From Dehalobacterium sp040766325 (GTDB lineage Bacteria; Bacillota; Dehalobacteriia; Dehalobacteriales; Dehalobacteriaceae): a stretch of 64,000 nt of DNA. The position numbers were made by a program, and so were the translations under genes. Below are positions 45,266 through 54,301 of the stretch, piece by piece. Numbering within the stretch: the stretch's first letter is position 1; every line of letters starts with the position of its first letter. Below the pieces are notes generated by a model. It did no database searches. It worked only from the letters and a program-made list of their open reading frames with translations, and was not told the DNA's origin. Where the stretch lies: NCBI GenBank assembly GCA_040766325.1, contig JAXGQR010000003.1, forward strand, positions 186,001 to 250,000, read 5' to 3'.

Positions 45266-47190
45266 TTAACCGTTTTTCTTTTTCATATAGTTCAGGGTAC
45301 CACCGCCGGAAAGAACTTCTCTCTGACGATCAGAAAGGGAAAGATTTACCGTAAATTCCTGACCCGTGGTCAGATTTTGCACGGTCAATTCCTCATCACC
45401 TTGTGTGATTTTTGCTTTAAGGTCTTTGATTTCCAACTGATCACCTAGAGAAATCTCTTCATAAACAGCCGGATCAGCCAAAATAAGTGGTACAATACCG
45501 AAATTCACTAAGTTGTCACCGTGAATTCTCGCCATAGACTTGGCAATAACAGCTGTCACTCCCAAGTACATAGGAGCTAATGCTGCGTGTTCCCTGCTCG
45601 ATCCCTGACCGTAATTATCTCCGCCTAACACAATCCCGCCGCCTTTTTCTTTGGCTCGTGCAGGAAATTCTGAATCAACAGGTTCAAATACATGCTCGGC
45701 CATGGCAGGAATATTGGACCGTAAAGGAAGAATCTTAGCACCGGCAGGCATAATGTGGTCAGTGGTAATATTGTCTCCCACCTTCAATAGAATTTCCCCT
45801 TTGAGACTCTCTTCCAGCTCGCCCTTTAAAGGCAATGCCTTAATGTTGGGGCCTCGACGGACCTCTTTATTGCCGTATTCAGGAAAAATAAACATACTGT
45901 CGTCCACGGCAAATTTCTCCGGCATTTCCACTTCAATAGGTTCTCCTAAAGATCTAGGATCCGTCAGAACTCCCGCGACTGCACTAGCGGCAGCAGTTTC
46001 CGGGCTGACAAGATAAGCTTCGGCATCCTTAGTTCCGGTGCGTCCTTTAAAGTTTCTATTAATAGTTCTGAGAGAAACTCCTGCCGACTTGGGAGATTGG
46101 CCCATGCCGATACAAGGACCGCAAGCACATTCCAAGATTCTTGCTCCTGCTTTAATCAGTTCAGCCATACTACCATTGTCTGCCAACATCTGGAATACCT
46201 GTCTTGATCCGCAAGCAATAACCAAACTTACCTCAGGATGCACCTTTTTCCTTTTAAAATTTGTGCTGCTTTCATTAAATCTAAATAGGAGGAGTTGGTG
46301 CAGCTGCCAATCATGACCTGATCAATTTTCATTCCTTCCAGTTCTTTAACTGTCTTAACATTATCAGGGCTATGAGGGCATGCAACTAAAGGCGTAAGTT
46401 CAGCTAGATTGATTTCCACTTCTTGATCATAAACAGCATCAGAATCTGCAGCCAAAGGTTTCCAAGCTGCTTCCCGCTCTTGAGCTTTTAAAAATTCCAG
46501 GGTAATTTCATCACTAGGGAAAATAGAAGATGTGGCCCCGGTTTCCGCACCCATGTTGGTGATGGTAGCCCGTTCCGGCACACTCAAGGTTTTTACTCCA
46601 TCTCCTGTGTATTCCAGGACTGCTTTTAAACCTCCTTTTACGGTGAGTCTTCTTAGCACTTCCAAAACAATATCTTTCGCACTGGCCCAAGGAGCCAATT
46701 TACCGGTCAGTTTCACATTAATTATTTTAGGCATTGTGGTATAAAAAGGACCGCCTCCCATGGCTACAGCAACGTCAAGACCGCCGGCACCAATAGCCAG
46801 CATGCCTACGCCACCTGCAGTAGGAGTATGGCTGTCCGCACCCAGCAATGTTTTGCCCGGTTCCGCAAAACGCTCCAGATTAACCTGGTGGCAAATGCCA
46901 TTGCCCGGTCTGGAATAAATAACACCGATATTGGAAGCCATATCCTGTAAAAAGATATGATCGTCCGGGCTTTCAAAACCGGTTTGCAAGGTATTATGGT
47001 CTACATAAATGAGACTTTTTTCTGTCTTGACCTTTGGGATCCCCATAGCCTCAAACTGTAGAAAAGCCATGGTACCTGTAGCATCCTGTACCAAGGTATG
47101 ATCAATTTTAATACCGATTTCTTCTCCAGCTTTCATTTCACCGGTCACTAAATGTTCCTTAATTATTTTTTGCGCAACAGTCAAACCCAT
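45266..47190 (-). pseudogene. acn: Aconitate hydratase, one-base frameshift
   Basis: Aconitase interconverts citrate, cis-aconitate and isocitrate with a 4Fe-4S cluster. The first part (47190-46245) runs through MIGSCTNSSYLDLMKAAQIL, and the second (about 46243-45266) through HPEVSLVIACGSRQVFQ, CACGPCIGMGQSPKS and GDNYGQGSSREHAALAPMYL. The cluster cysteines are present in both parts. One base is missing in a five-T run on plus (46245-46249). Joined length is about 640 residues, matching the shorter, mitochondrial-like aconitase class found in many anaerobes. Confidence 0.88.
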
Positions 47191-47223
47191 GAAAACACCC
47201 CCATTATTATTGCTAGTTCATCA

Positions 47224-47255
47224 TTCAGACGGAGTTTTCTTTGTCTCCGTCTGAA
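47224..47255 (-). other. Stem-loop between the cytochrome b gene and aconitase
   Basis: An 11-bp perfect stem (TTCAGACGGAG/CTCCGTCTGAA) lies in the 114-base gap. On the minus strand no U-tract follows, so it probably marks an mRNA processing or stability boundary inside the operon. Confidence 0.55.
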
Positions 47256-47304
47256 TAACTGAACTGCTCATCCATAACAAATTAGATTTTTAAAAAGATT
47301 GTTG

Positions 47305-48300
47305 TTAGGCTGAAACTTTTTGAGAATTGGGGTCAACAATTCCCATACTTGCTGATTTGGAGACTGCATTTGTTTTTTCGTCGGACATAACGATGTCGGA
47401 TACGGTTTCTTTTGACATGAGACGGAACCACTGAATGGCGCGGCTCAAAAATTTACGACCAAAATGGTAAGCAAAATTAATATCAATAACATAGGCAAAA
47501 ATCACATGTACTAATATTAACGTAGCCATAATTTCGGCAGCAATGGTACCTTCCCAGAACCAGCGAATGATCCCAGTCACACCTAGTACTGTCATGGTCA
47601 GGAAAATAATGATATACCAGTATTTTTGACCCGGATTGTATTCACCCTGGAAGGGAGGTTTTTCTTTGGAAAATACACTTTTAAATGCCTGCTTCCACCA
47701 GGCAAAGTCGTTTTTCCCAATGGAAAATACCGCTTTCATCATGCGATTAAAATGATAACGGTCAAAGTAATAGAAAAGGAATGGAGACATCAACCACATC
47801 ACTGCCCCACACTTATGGGCAATACTGACCAGCATAAAAAAGAACTCATTCCAATCCTGGCCAAAATGGTTCATGGCAATCCCTGTGGCCGCAAGCAATA
47901 CATAGCCGATGGCCATCCACCAATGGACAAGCTTTTCTGTCATGCGATGTCTGGTAGCAACAATTTTTAATTTTCCGTCAACCTGAGGACAAGCCTGAAC
48001 ACAACGGTAACAACGCAGACATTCATCATCAACAATTTGTTCCAAATGTAAAGAAGTCCTATCTGCCTGAAGGTCTACTCGATTTTGTTCCCTTAAAACC
48101 ACCGGGCAAGCGTCCACGCAGTTGCCACAGGCGATGCAGGCCCTCTGTCCTGCTACTTCGTCTCCACCTTCCAGAAGGTTATTTGGAGACATTCCGCCGG
48201 AAAGCAAGCGAAATTTGGCTACCGGAGACCATGCAGTATCGAGAATTGAGTTAATCAGTTCTCGATTTTGGGGTAAAGTTTTATATCCCGGCACTATCAA
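47305..48300 (-). CDS. Membrane cytochrome b with N-terminal 4Fe-4S clusters
   Basis: The 331-residue protein starts with two ferredoxin motifs (CIACGNCVDACP near residue 55, CLRCYRCVQACP near residue 95). It is followed by four to five membrane segments with His residues placed for haem b (EKLVHWWMAIGYV, IAHKCGAVMW, ILVHVIFAYVID). This layout resembles FdnI-like cytochrome b and TcuB/CitB electron-transfer proteins. It should link the FAD/Fe-S subunits encoded just upstream to the quinone pool. It is the membrane anchor of the predicted fumarate-reductase-like complex. Confidence 0.82.
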   Translation of the reverse strand: MIVPGYKTLPQNRELINSILDTAWSPVAKFRLLSGGMSPNNLLEGGDEVAGQRACIACGNCVDACPVVLREQNRVDLQADRTSLHLEQIVDDECLRCYRCVQACPQVDGKLKIVATRHRMTEKLVHWWMAIGYVLLAATGIAMNHFGQDWNEFFFMLVSIAHKCGAVMWLMSPFLFYYFDRYHFNRMMKAVFSIGKNDFAWWKQAFKSVFSKEKPPFQGEYNPGQKYWYIIIFLTMTVLGVTGIIRWFWEGTIAAEIMATLILVHVIFAYVIDINFAYHFGRKFLSRAIQWFRLMSKETVSDIVMSDEKTNAVSKSASMGIVDPNSQKVSA

Positions 48301-48310
48301 TCACCCTTTC

Positions 48311-49951
48311 TCAGTTATTACTGGCGCAACTTGCACTTCTTTCCTTTATTTCCGGACGGATATAATCCGGCAAGAGGATGGGAGAAGTCAGCCCGTTATG
48401 GATACCCAATTTATCCAATTCCTGATGGTATTTCTTGAGATGTTCCAATGTTGGCGTACCGACTTTCACCCCTTTAATGTATTCCACCGCACTGTTGGCG
48501 CTTCTATGTCCGAAGACAAAGATGTCCAATAAGGAGTTACCGCCCAAACGGTTAATCCCCTGTACCCCACCGGAGCACTCTCCCGCTGCAAAAAAGCCTG
48601 GTACGTTGGTTCTGGCTTCCGGATCTATTTCCACGCCTCCGTTTTGATAATGCTGAGTGGGGAAAATCATAATGGGCTCTTTATGCACATCAATACCATA
48701 ATCTCTAAAACGTTTCACGATTCCGGCAAACATACGATCCAGTTTCCCCACATCACCCCGTATATCAATAAGCGCCGTATCCAACCAAATCCCTGCTCTT
48801 CCCGTAGGCGTAGGTATCCCATTTCCTCTGCCCTGTACTTCCCGAATGAGACCGGAAGATACGGTATCCCGCGTTTCCAGTTCGTTAATAAATCTTTCCC
48901 CATTAACATTTACTAACTGGGCCCCGTTGCCCCGTAAAGCCTCCGTAATCAATTGTCCCAATAACTGCTCCGGCCACATGGCACCGGTGGGATGAAATTG
49001 GATATTACCCATATGAAGCAATTTTGCTCCGGCTCGATAGGCAAATACCAGCCCGTCGGCAGTAGCACCGTAGTGGTTGGTGGTAGGGAAGTCGCAGGGA
49101 TGGAGACGACCGATGCCGCCGGTGGCCAAAATTACGGCTTTTGCCTTGACCACCAAATATTCCTTGGTTTCTAAATTCTGTAGGATTGCTCCGGCACATT
49201 TCCCCTCTTTGTCCAGCAACAATTCCACTACCGGGGTGTATTCCAAAGCAGGTATTTTCAGGTTGCGAAATTCATCCCGAACAACACGCAGAAATTCCAT
49301 TCCGCTTACATCCTTGCAGGAATGAACTCTTCTCCGTTGTTGTCCACCGGCAAAGGATACTACCAAGTCACCGTTATCTTTGGTGTCGAACATGGCGCCG
49401 AGATCCTTTAACCATTCTACAATCAGCGGACCATCATGAACCAGGGCGCTAATCACGTCGCGCTTGTTTTTAAAACGCCCGCCACCCAAGGTATCGATAA
49501 AATGTCTTTCCAAAGAATCATTAGGCTGCGTAGCGGCGGCAATTCCCCCCTCAGCCATGATGGTATTGGAATCTCCCATGCGCAGCTTAGTTGCCAATAA
49601 GACCTTAGCCCCTTGTTGATGAGCGATAATCGAAGCCGACAAACCGCCTCCTCCGGCTCCAATGACCAAAACATCTACATCATAATCGATCTTGTTTAAA
49701 TCAATTTTATCCGGATCGACGCAACTTCTGCCTTCTAACAAATCTACCAACTTATTGGTAAGTTTTTCCCCTTTATTAGGCCCAAGACGCACCTCTTTGA
49801 TGCTGTCCGGCCGATAATCAGGATGCCATTCATGGAGCAGCTTTTCTCTCTCCGCAAATTGCATGCGCGGAATCTCCTGTTTGAGTCTGAATTCTCGGGT
49901 TTCATACAATTTTTTAATAGATTCTTGCATCATTGCAGGATAGCCTGACAT
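48311..49951 (-). CDS. FAD flavoprotein subunit, fumarate reductase/succinate dehydrogenase family
   Basis: The 546-residue protein is a FrdA/SdhA/TfrA/NadB-type flavoprotein: the FAD site VLVIGAGGGGLSASI near residue 94, AEGGIAAATQP, FHPTGAMWPEQLLGQLI, and the C-terminal GECSGGVQGINRLGGNSLLD. Where SdhA has the flavin-linking His, this protein has Asn (DSNTIMAEGG), so FAD is probably non-covalent as in TfrA or NadB. An N-terminal extension of about 90 residues is unusual. It may interconvert succinate and fumarate; a tricarballylate-type substrate is also possible from context. Confidence 0.85.
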   Translation of the reverse strand: MSGYPAMMQESIKKLYETREFRLKQEIPRMQFAEREKLLHEWHPDYRPDSIKEVRLGPNKGEKLTNKLVDLLEGRSCVDPDKIDLNKIDYDVDVLVIGAGGGGLSASIIAHQQGAKVLLATKLRMGDSNTIMAEGGIAAATQPNDSLERHFIDTLGGGRFKNKRDVISALVHDGPLIVEWLKDLGAMFDTKDNGDLVVSFAGGQQRRRVHSCKDVSGMEFLRVVRDEFRNLKIPALEYTPVVELLLDKEGKCAGAILQNLETKEYLVVKAKAVILATGGIGRLHPCDFPTTNHYGATADGLVFAYRAGAKLLHMGNIQFHPTGAMWPEQLLGQLITEALRGNGAQLVNVNGERFINELETRDTVSSGLIREVQGRGNGIPTPTGRAGIWLDTALIDIRGDVGKLDRMFAGIVKRFRDYGIDVHKEPIMIFPTQHYQNGGVEIDPEARTNVPGFFAAGECSGGVQGINRLGGNSLLDIFVFGHRSANSAVEYIKGVKVGTPTLEHLKKYHQELDKLGIHNGLTSPILLPDYIRPEIKERSASCASNN

Positions 49952-49963
49952 AATAATCCCCCT

Positions 49964-50644
49964 TTATAGCTTCTCAAATTCTCTTTCATCGTATATTTTT
50001 TTCAGTTCTGCTTCCGATAAATCAGCCAGTGCTTTTACCCCTTGGTCAAACTTGCCTGACCGGATATCCTTATTGCGTTCAATCAGATGTTGAGGTTTCG
50101 GCCGAATGTGTTTAGAAAGATATCTCCGTACAAAAAGAGCAATGTTATAGGGCACAAGCTCTCCGGTACACCGAGCAGAACATAAGCCGCACATAATACA
50201 TTCAAAGGAAAGCTCCGCTGCTTCTTTCCAATCACCGCGTAACGCAGCCGCAATATAATCAATGGGTTTTAAGTCCATCGGACAAGCTTTGCTACAAGCC
50301 CCGCAACCCACACATTTTTTTATTTCCGGATATAATTCTAGTAATGCCTTCGATGGATTATCGATTTTATCCATGTCATAAAGGGCCTTTTGCGAGGGAA
50401 ATGTGGGTACTTGCAATATCGTCATACCCGGCACAACCATCTCAAGACAAGCCAGTGCAGGATGAATTCTATAATCACCCGGTACTCGATATAAAGTAGC
50501 ACATGCTCCGCAAAACCCTCCGCGACATCCGCATCCCCGGGTATATTTATATCCAATCCACTCCAAAGCCGTCATAATGGTCAGGTTTCCCGGCACCTGA
50601 TAATCCCTTCCTAAAACATTAATTTGAATTAACTCTTCTCCCAT
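49964..50644 (-). CDS. Iron-sulfur subunit with 2Fe-2S and two 4Fe-4S motifs
   Basis: The 226-residue protein has a plant-type 2Fe-2S region (GCGCRGGFCGACATLYR near residue 38). Two ferredoxin-type motifs follow: CVGCGACSKACPMDLKP near residue 110 and CIMCGLCSARC near residue 148. It is like the iron-sulfur subunit of thiol- or quinone-linked fumarate reductases (TfrB N-terminal half). The ATG at 50644 has GGAGGATCAACC upstream; the longer frame overlaps prpF and is rejected. It precedes the flavoprotein gene by 12 bases. Confidence 0.84.
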   Translation of the reverse strand: MGEELIQINVLGRDYQVPGNLTIMTALEWIGYKYTRGCGCRGGFCGACATLYRVPGDYRIHPALACLEMVVPGMTILQVPTFPSQKALYDMDKIDNPSKALLELYPEIKKCVGCGACSKACPMDLKPIDYIAAALRGDWKEAAELSFECIMCGLCSARCTGELVPYNIALFVRRYLSKHIRPKPQHLIERNKDIRSGKFDQGVKALADLSEAELKKIYDEREFEKL

Positions 50645-50657
50645 GGTTGATCCTCCC

Positions 50658-51854
50658 TTACTTCTCGGATTTTTTCTTGGCTGATGTCTCCAGTTCGATT
50701 GAAGCAACTTTTGCTCGGGATACGTATACATTACCATCCATCAAACGTCGGGCAGTTCTGGCCAAAGCTGCTTTATGCAATATCGTTTCCCCGTTCTTTT
50801 GTTCCACATCAACCTCTACTTCCAATTTCCCGGAAGGATGACCGATGCGAATCTGATTTTTCTGTCTGGCTTCTTCAGAAAGCAGATCAAATACCACACT
50901 ACCAGGAATTTTGGCAGCTGTTCCTGTGCAAACGGCACCTGTCACTGCATAAGCTTTATGGGGTTTTTGCATAGACATCATACGCCCTACAATATCAATT
51001 TCTTCCTCTTTGATGATTCTGCCATCGGAAGCGGTATAAGTTTGGGCTTTGGAAACAAAACATATTTTAGGTACGGCAGGACTAACCACTCTGGCATTTT
51101 TCCAATCATCTGCCCGACCAATTTTTACGGCAAATAAGCCGCGAATTTCTTCCAGAGTTTCCATGAGTTTAGGATTAGCATTCACCTCATCCGGGAGTTC
51201 CGGACCTTTGATGCCCAATTCTTCTGCCTTCACAAATATTACAGGATTTGCCGAGTCTACGAAGGAAACGGTAAACTTACCCTGACTCGTTTCAACCACA
51301 TCTGTAACATTTCCGGTGGGCAGAAGTTTACCCGTTACCGAACCAGCCGAATCAAGGAAATTCAAAACAATGCGCGCACCGGTTCCAGGTACCCCATCAA
51401 TAGAGAAATCTCCGTCCACCTGGGGCTGCCCGTCTTTAACCGGTACTTCCGCTACAATAACCTTCTTGGTATTGGTGTTAAAAATGCGCACGGTAGTGAT
51501 CGGTTCTACGGCAGGAACCAGCCCTTCATCAATCGCAAACGGTCCAACAGCCGAAGAAATATTACCGCAGTTTCCGGAGTAATCCACAGTAGCGTTGAAC
51601 AAACTGACTTGGCCGAAAGTATAATTAATATCGGCATCTGGACGCTCCGATTTTTCAATAATCGCCATTTTACTGGTTAGGGAGTCCGCTCCGCCCATTC
51701 CGTCAATCTGTCTGGGATCAGGACTGCCATAAGCTGCAAGGATAGTCCGGTCCCGTTCGTCCGGATCATCTGGTAGATTCCCCTTAAGGAATACCAATGC
51801 TTTGCTTGTTCCTCCGCGATACACAGTAACGGGGATTTTTTGCATATTTGCCAT
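50658..51854 (-). CDS. PrpF-family isomerase (aconitate/methylitaconate type)
   Basis: The 398-residue protein belongs to the PrpF family of double-bond isomerases: VYRGGTSKALVFLKGNLP at the start, DGMGGADSLTSKMAII near residue 50, and DYSGNCGNISSAVGPFAI near residue 92, with the conserved Cys/Asn of the active site. Family members isomerise 2-methylaconitate, aconitate, methylitaconate or oxalomesaconate. Followed by aconitase and idh, the best guess is cis/trans-aconitate isomerisation. It is the first gene of the operon, with AAGGAGGAGG upstream, and an IS element lies only 32 bases before its ATG. Confidence 0.85.
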   Translation of the reverse strand: MANMQKIPVTVYRGGTSKALVFLKGNLPDDPDERDRTILAAYGSPDPRQIDGMGGADSLTSKMAIIEKSERPDADINYTFGQVSLFNATVDYSGNCGNISSAVGPFAIDEGLVPAVEPITTVRIFNTNTKKVIVAEVPVKDGQPQVDGDFSIDGVPGTGARIVLNFLDSAGSVTGKLLPTGNVTDVVETSQGKFTVSFVDSANPVIFVKAEELGIKGPELPDEVNANPKLMETLEEIRGLFAVKIGRADDWKNARVVSPAVPKICFVSKAQTYTASDGRIIKEEEIDIVGRMMSMQKPHKAYAVTGAVCTGTAAKIPGSVVFDLLSEEARQKNQIRIGHPSGKLEVEVDVEQKNGETILHKAALARTARRLMDGNVYVSRAKVASIELETSAKKKSEK

Positions 51855-51872
51855 TTAAAAGCCTCCTCCTTA

Positions 51873-51885
51873 TATAAATGATAAT
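51873..51885. repeat. Left flank direct repeat of the IS (13 bp)
   Basis: TATAAATGATAAT is repeated exactly at 53641-53653 on the far side of the transposase gene. A 13-bp target duplication fits the IS4 family, which makes long duplications. Confidence 0.65.
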
Positions 51886-53640
51886 TAGGCGTTTGCGAAA
51901 CGCCGTAACCCGCATAAATGCAGGCCTTTGTTAACATCTTTTATATATAACTCCTCTCCAAAATGAAGTAAAATTAAGTTGTAAGAAATAATAAAACTAC
52001 ATCTAAGAAAGGAGTTATAAACTAGTGGCCAGACCGAAACAAATATCCTTTGCAGACATTTATTCCGACTGTAATAATGTTTTTGAAAATGATAAATATC
52101 ATTTCCTATCACTTCTCGAAGATAACATTAATCTTGAGGAACTTATTCCTGCTTCCTTCTATAATCACTTTTATTCCTATTTTGGTAGAAAGCGTATATA
52201 CCCTCTTTCCGGTTTCCTTTGGGCGCTGCTCATTCAGCGGATTTTCTCCATCCCTACTGACAATCTTCTTCTTATCTTTCTTCAGTATTCAAAAGAACTA
52301 CGCGATTTCTGTGGCTTTTCAAAGGTTCCAGATGCCTCTAAGATAACACGGTTTAAACAGGATTTTCTAATGGACTTACAATCGTTTTTCGATTCACTTG
52401 TTGATGTAACCGAACCGATATGCCAAAAGATTGATGAATCCCTTGCTTCTATGACCATCTTCGATACTTCCGGTATTGAAGCCTTTGTTACTGAAAATAA
52501 TCCCAAATATGCAAACCGTATTATCAGTCAGCTAAAAGCTTTCAAGAAAGCAATAGGACTCGATGACTCCTATGACCCCTATAAAGCAGCCTATAAATCT
52601 ATGCCTTCACATGCAACTTCAAACCAGGCCATTAAACAACTCTACATCAATGGACATTTCTGCTATGTTTTCAAATTTGGTATCATTACCAACGGTCTTG
52701 GTATTGTCCGTGACATCTCTTTCTACAATAAAAATTTCATAGACGCTCACCCGGACATTATTGTGGAAAAGAAAACCGATTCTCCCCAAGAAGATAAATC
52801 CCTTGGAGATGCCAAAGCCCTTATCCCTGTTCTTAAGGACTTTTTTGATAAGCATCCTTTAATCAATCCAAAGGTTTTCCTCGGGGACGCTGCTTTTGAT
52901 ACAGTTAACATCTATAAATCCCTGTTTACTGAACTGAATTTTGAAAAAGCATACATCCCTCTTAATTCTCGTTCCGGTCTTGAAAACCAGGACTATACCA
53001 TTAACGAAGATGGTATTCCCTGCTGCCCTCATGATAAAAATCTTCCTATGAAACCAGAAGGCAGCAAATCTAGGTGTGGGATTCCAACTTTTAAGTTTGT
53101 CTGCCCTAAAATGTCCTGGGACAAGTGCCTTGATGGCAAATATCGCCGCCGTACCCACTGTGATAATCCTTGTACTGACTCTCTGTGCGGACGAATGGTT
53201 TACATTTATCCCGAGAAAAATCTTCGTGCCTACCCCGGTACAATCCGTGGTACCGAAGAATGGGATGAAACCTACAAAATTCGTTCCGTTGTTGAAAAAT
53301 CTATCAACCATTTTAAAGATAGTTTTTGCCTTGCTGGCCGCAGGACTCAGAATGAAAAGACTCTACACGCCGATTTATTATTAGCTGGTATTACCCAGTT
53401 AATCACGGTTGTTCTTGCTGATCGCATTCATAAGCATAAATACATTCGCAGCCTGAAGCCGCTCATTGCATAGAAGTATATTGTAATTCCATATATCTAT
53501 ATCCATGGGTTTATTTCCTGCGCCCATTTTTTCTACCTACATCTAGAAGTAAACTTTTTGCCTTTTCGGCCTTTAAAAATTAATTTTTGTTGTTACCAGG
53601 ACATCTTGAACTTTTTGTTTTAGTCCATTTCGCAATTACT
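51886..53640 (+). mobile_element. IS4-like insertion sequence
   Basis: The element is about 1755 bases and carries one transposase gene. Its ends contain TTGCGAAA (51893-51900) and the inverted TTTCGCAA (53628-53635) within imperfect terminal repeats, offset by two bases, so the exact ends may differ by a few bases. It lies between 13-bp direct repeats and splits the prpF upstream region from the preceding DUF3870 gene. A hairpin-forming GGCGTTT/AAACGCC lies at the left end. Confidence 0.65.
52025..53473 (+). CDS. IS4/IS1182-superfamily DDE transposase
   Basis: The 482-residue transposase has an N-terminal helical domain (FYNHFYSYFGRKRIYPLSGF), first Asp in TIFDTSGIEAF near residue 157, second Asp in KVFLGDAAFDTV near residue 283, and a C-terminal Y-2-R-3-E-6-K signature (YKIRSVVEKSINHFK near residue 419). 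It is intact, so the element may be active. The start is GTG with AAAGGAG 10-12 bases upstream. That ribosome site lies in one arm of a 10-bp inverted repeat whose other arm is at 51946-51955. Base composition and strand differ from the neighbouring operon. Confidence 0.9.
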   Translation: MARPKQISFADIYSDCNNVFENDKYHFLSLLEDNINLEELIPASFYNHFYSYFGRKRIYPLSGFLWALLIQRIFSIPTDNLLLIFLQYSKELRDFCGFSKVPDASKITRFKQDFLMDLQSFFDSLVDVTEPICQKIDESLASMTIFDTSGIEAFVTENNPKYANRIISQLKAFKKAIGLDDSYDPYKAAYKSMPSHATSNQAIKQLYINGHFCYVFKFGIITNGLGIVRDISFYNKNFIDAHPDIIVEKKTDSPQEDKSLGDAKALIPVLKDFFDKHPLINPKVFLGDAAFDTVNIYKSLFTELNFEKAYIPLNSRSGLENQDYTINEDGIPCCPHDKNLPMKPEGSKSRCGIPTFKFVCPKMSWDKCLDGKYRRRTHCDNPCTDSLCGRMVYIYPEKNLRAYPGTIRGTEEWDETYKIRSVVEKSINHFKDSFCLAGRRTQNEKTLHADLLLAGITQLITVVLADRIHKHKYIRSLKPLIA

Positions 53641-53653
53641 TATAAATGATAAT
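53641..53653. repeat. Right flank direct repeat of the IS (13 bp)
   Basis: An exact copy of 51873-51885. Removing the IS and one copy would join a terminator and about 30 bases of leader straight to the prpF ribosome site. Confidence 0.65.
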
Positions 53654-53685
53654 GAAAAAACTTTGTCTGCTTTCCGGAAAATAAA

Positions 53686-53719
53686 AATAGACAACCAATT
53701 TTTCAACTGGCTGTCTATT
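53686..53719 (-). terminator. Terminator after the DUF3870 gene
   Basis: The stem AATAGACA/TGTCTATT, with inner CCA/TGG, is followed on the minus strand by TTTTTATTTT. It lies between the DUF3870 gene and the IS. The remaining DNA from 53474 to 53841 holds the IS tail and no gene. Confidence 0.82.
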
Positions 53720-53841
53720 AGCTCATAACGTTTGATTTTCTCAAACGGTCGCATATAGAACAGTATCTCATATAAAACATCCCTTTCGAACTGTAACCGG
53801 CTTTCGTCCGCTAGATAATCAACGTATCGCCCACGAAACGG

Positions 53842-54174
53842 TTACATTTCTTTAATCTTGCGATATTCTCTGTTAAGATCCTTCAGAGCGGCGATGAGAG
53901 CATTTCTGGCACCGCCATAGTAGCTGCTGAAAATCTCCTCAATGATTACTTCAACCCCATCCTGTAAACTGCACCCCACTAAAAGTTTTTTCACAGTCGA
54001 ATCTGCCAGTGCCGTAACCAGAGAACACTCGGCATTAACAATGACCCCGTACTTTTTATCAATCTCAACTACAAGAGCAAGATGATCGTAAGAACCTTTA
54101 GCGGCCGTCCCCTGAGGTAATGCGGCATGACCTACTAAAATCATCGTGTTTGTACTAATGGTCTTCCCCTCCAA
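53842..54174 (-). CDS. DUF3870 protein
   Basis: The 110-residue protein shows the DUF3870 pattern: LVGHAALPQGTAAK, the core VIVNAECSLVTALAD, and SSYYGGARNALIAALKDL near the end. No catalytic role is known to me. Such genes often lie near organic-acid transporters or amidohydrolases, and here it follows a DASS transporter gene by 127 bases and may be co-transcribed with it. Confidence 0.8.
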   Translation of the reverse strand: MEGKTISTNTMILVGHAALPQGTAAKGSYDHLALVVEIDKKYGVIVNAECSLVTALADSTVKKLLVGCSLQDGVEVIIEEIFSSYYGGARNALIAALKDLNREYRKIKEM

Positions 54175-54301
54175 TGCTTAATATTTTGAGTTTTATAATA
54201 TATTTATTCGACCTTAACAGGGAAAACCCTTTTTTGTTATGTTAAAATAAGAATGTAACAGTTATTGTATTTTGTAAAGGTTTCCTATTTGATATATACC
54301 C

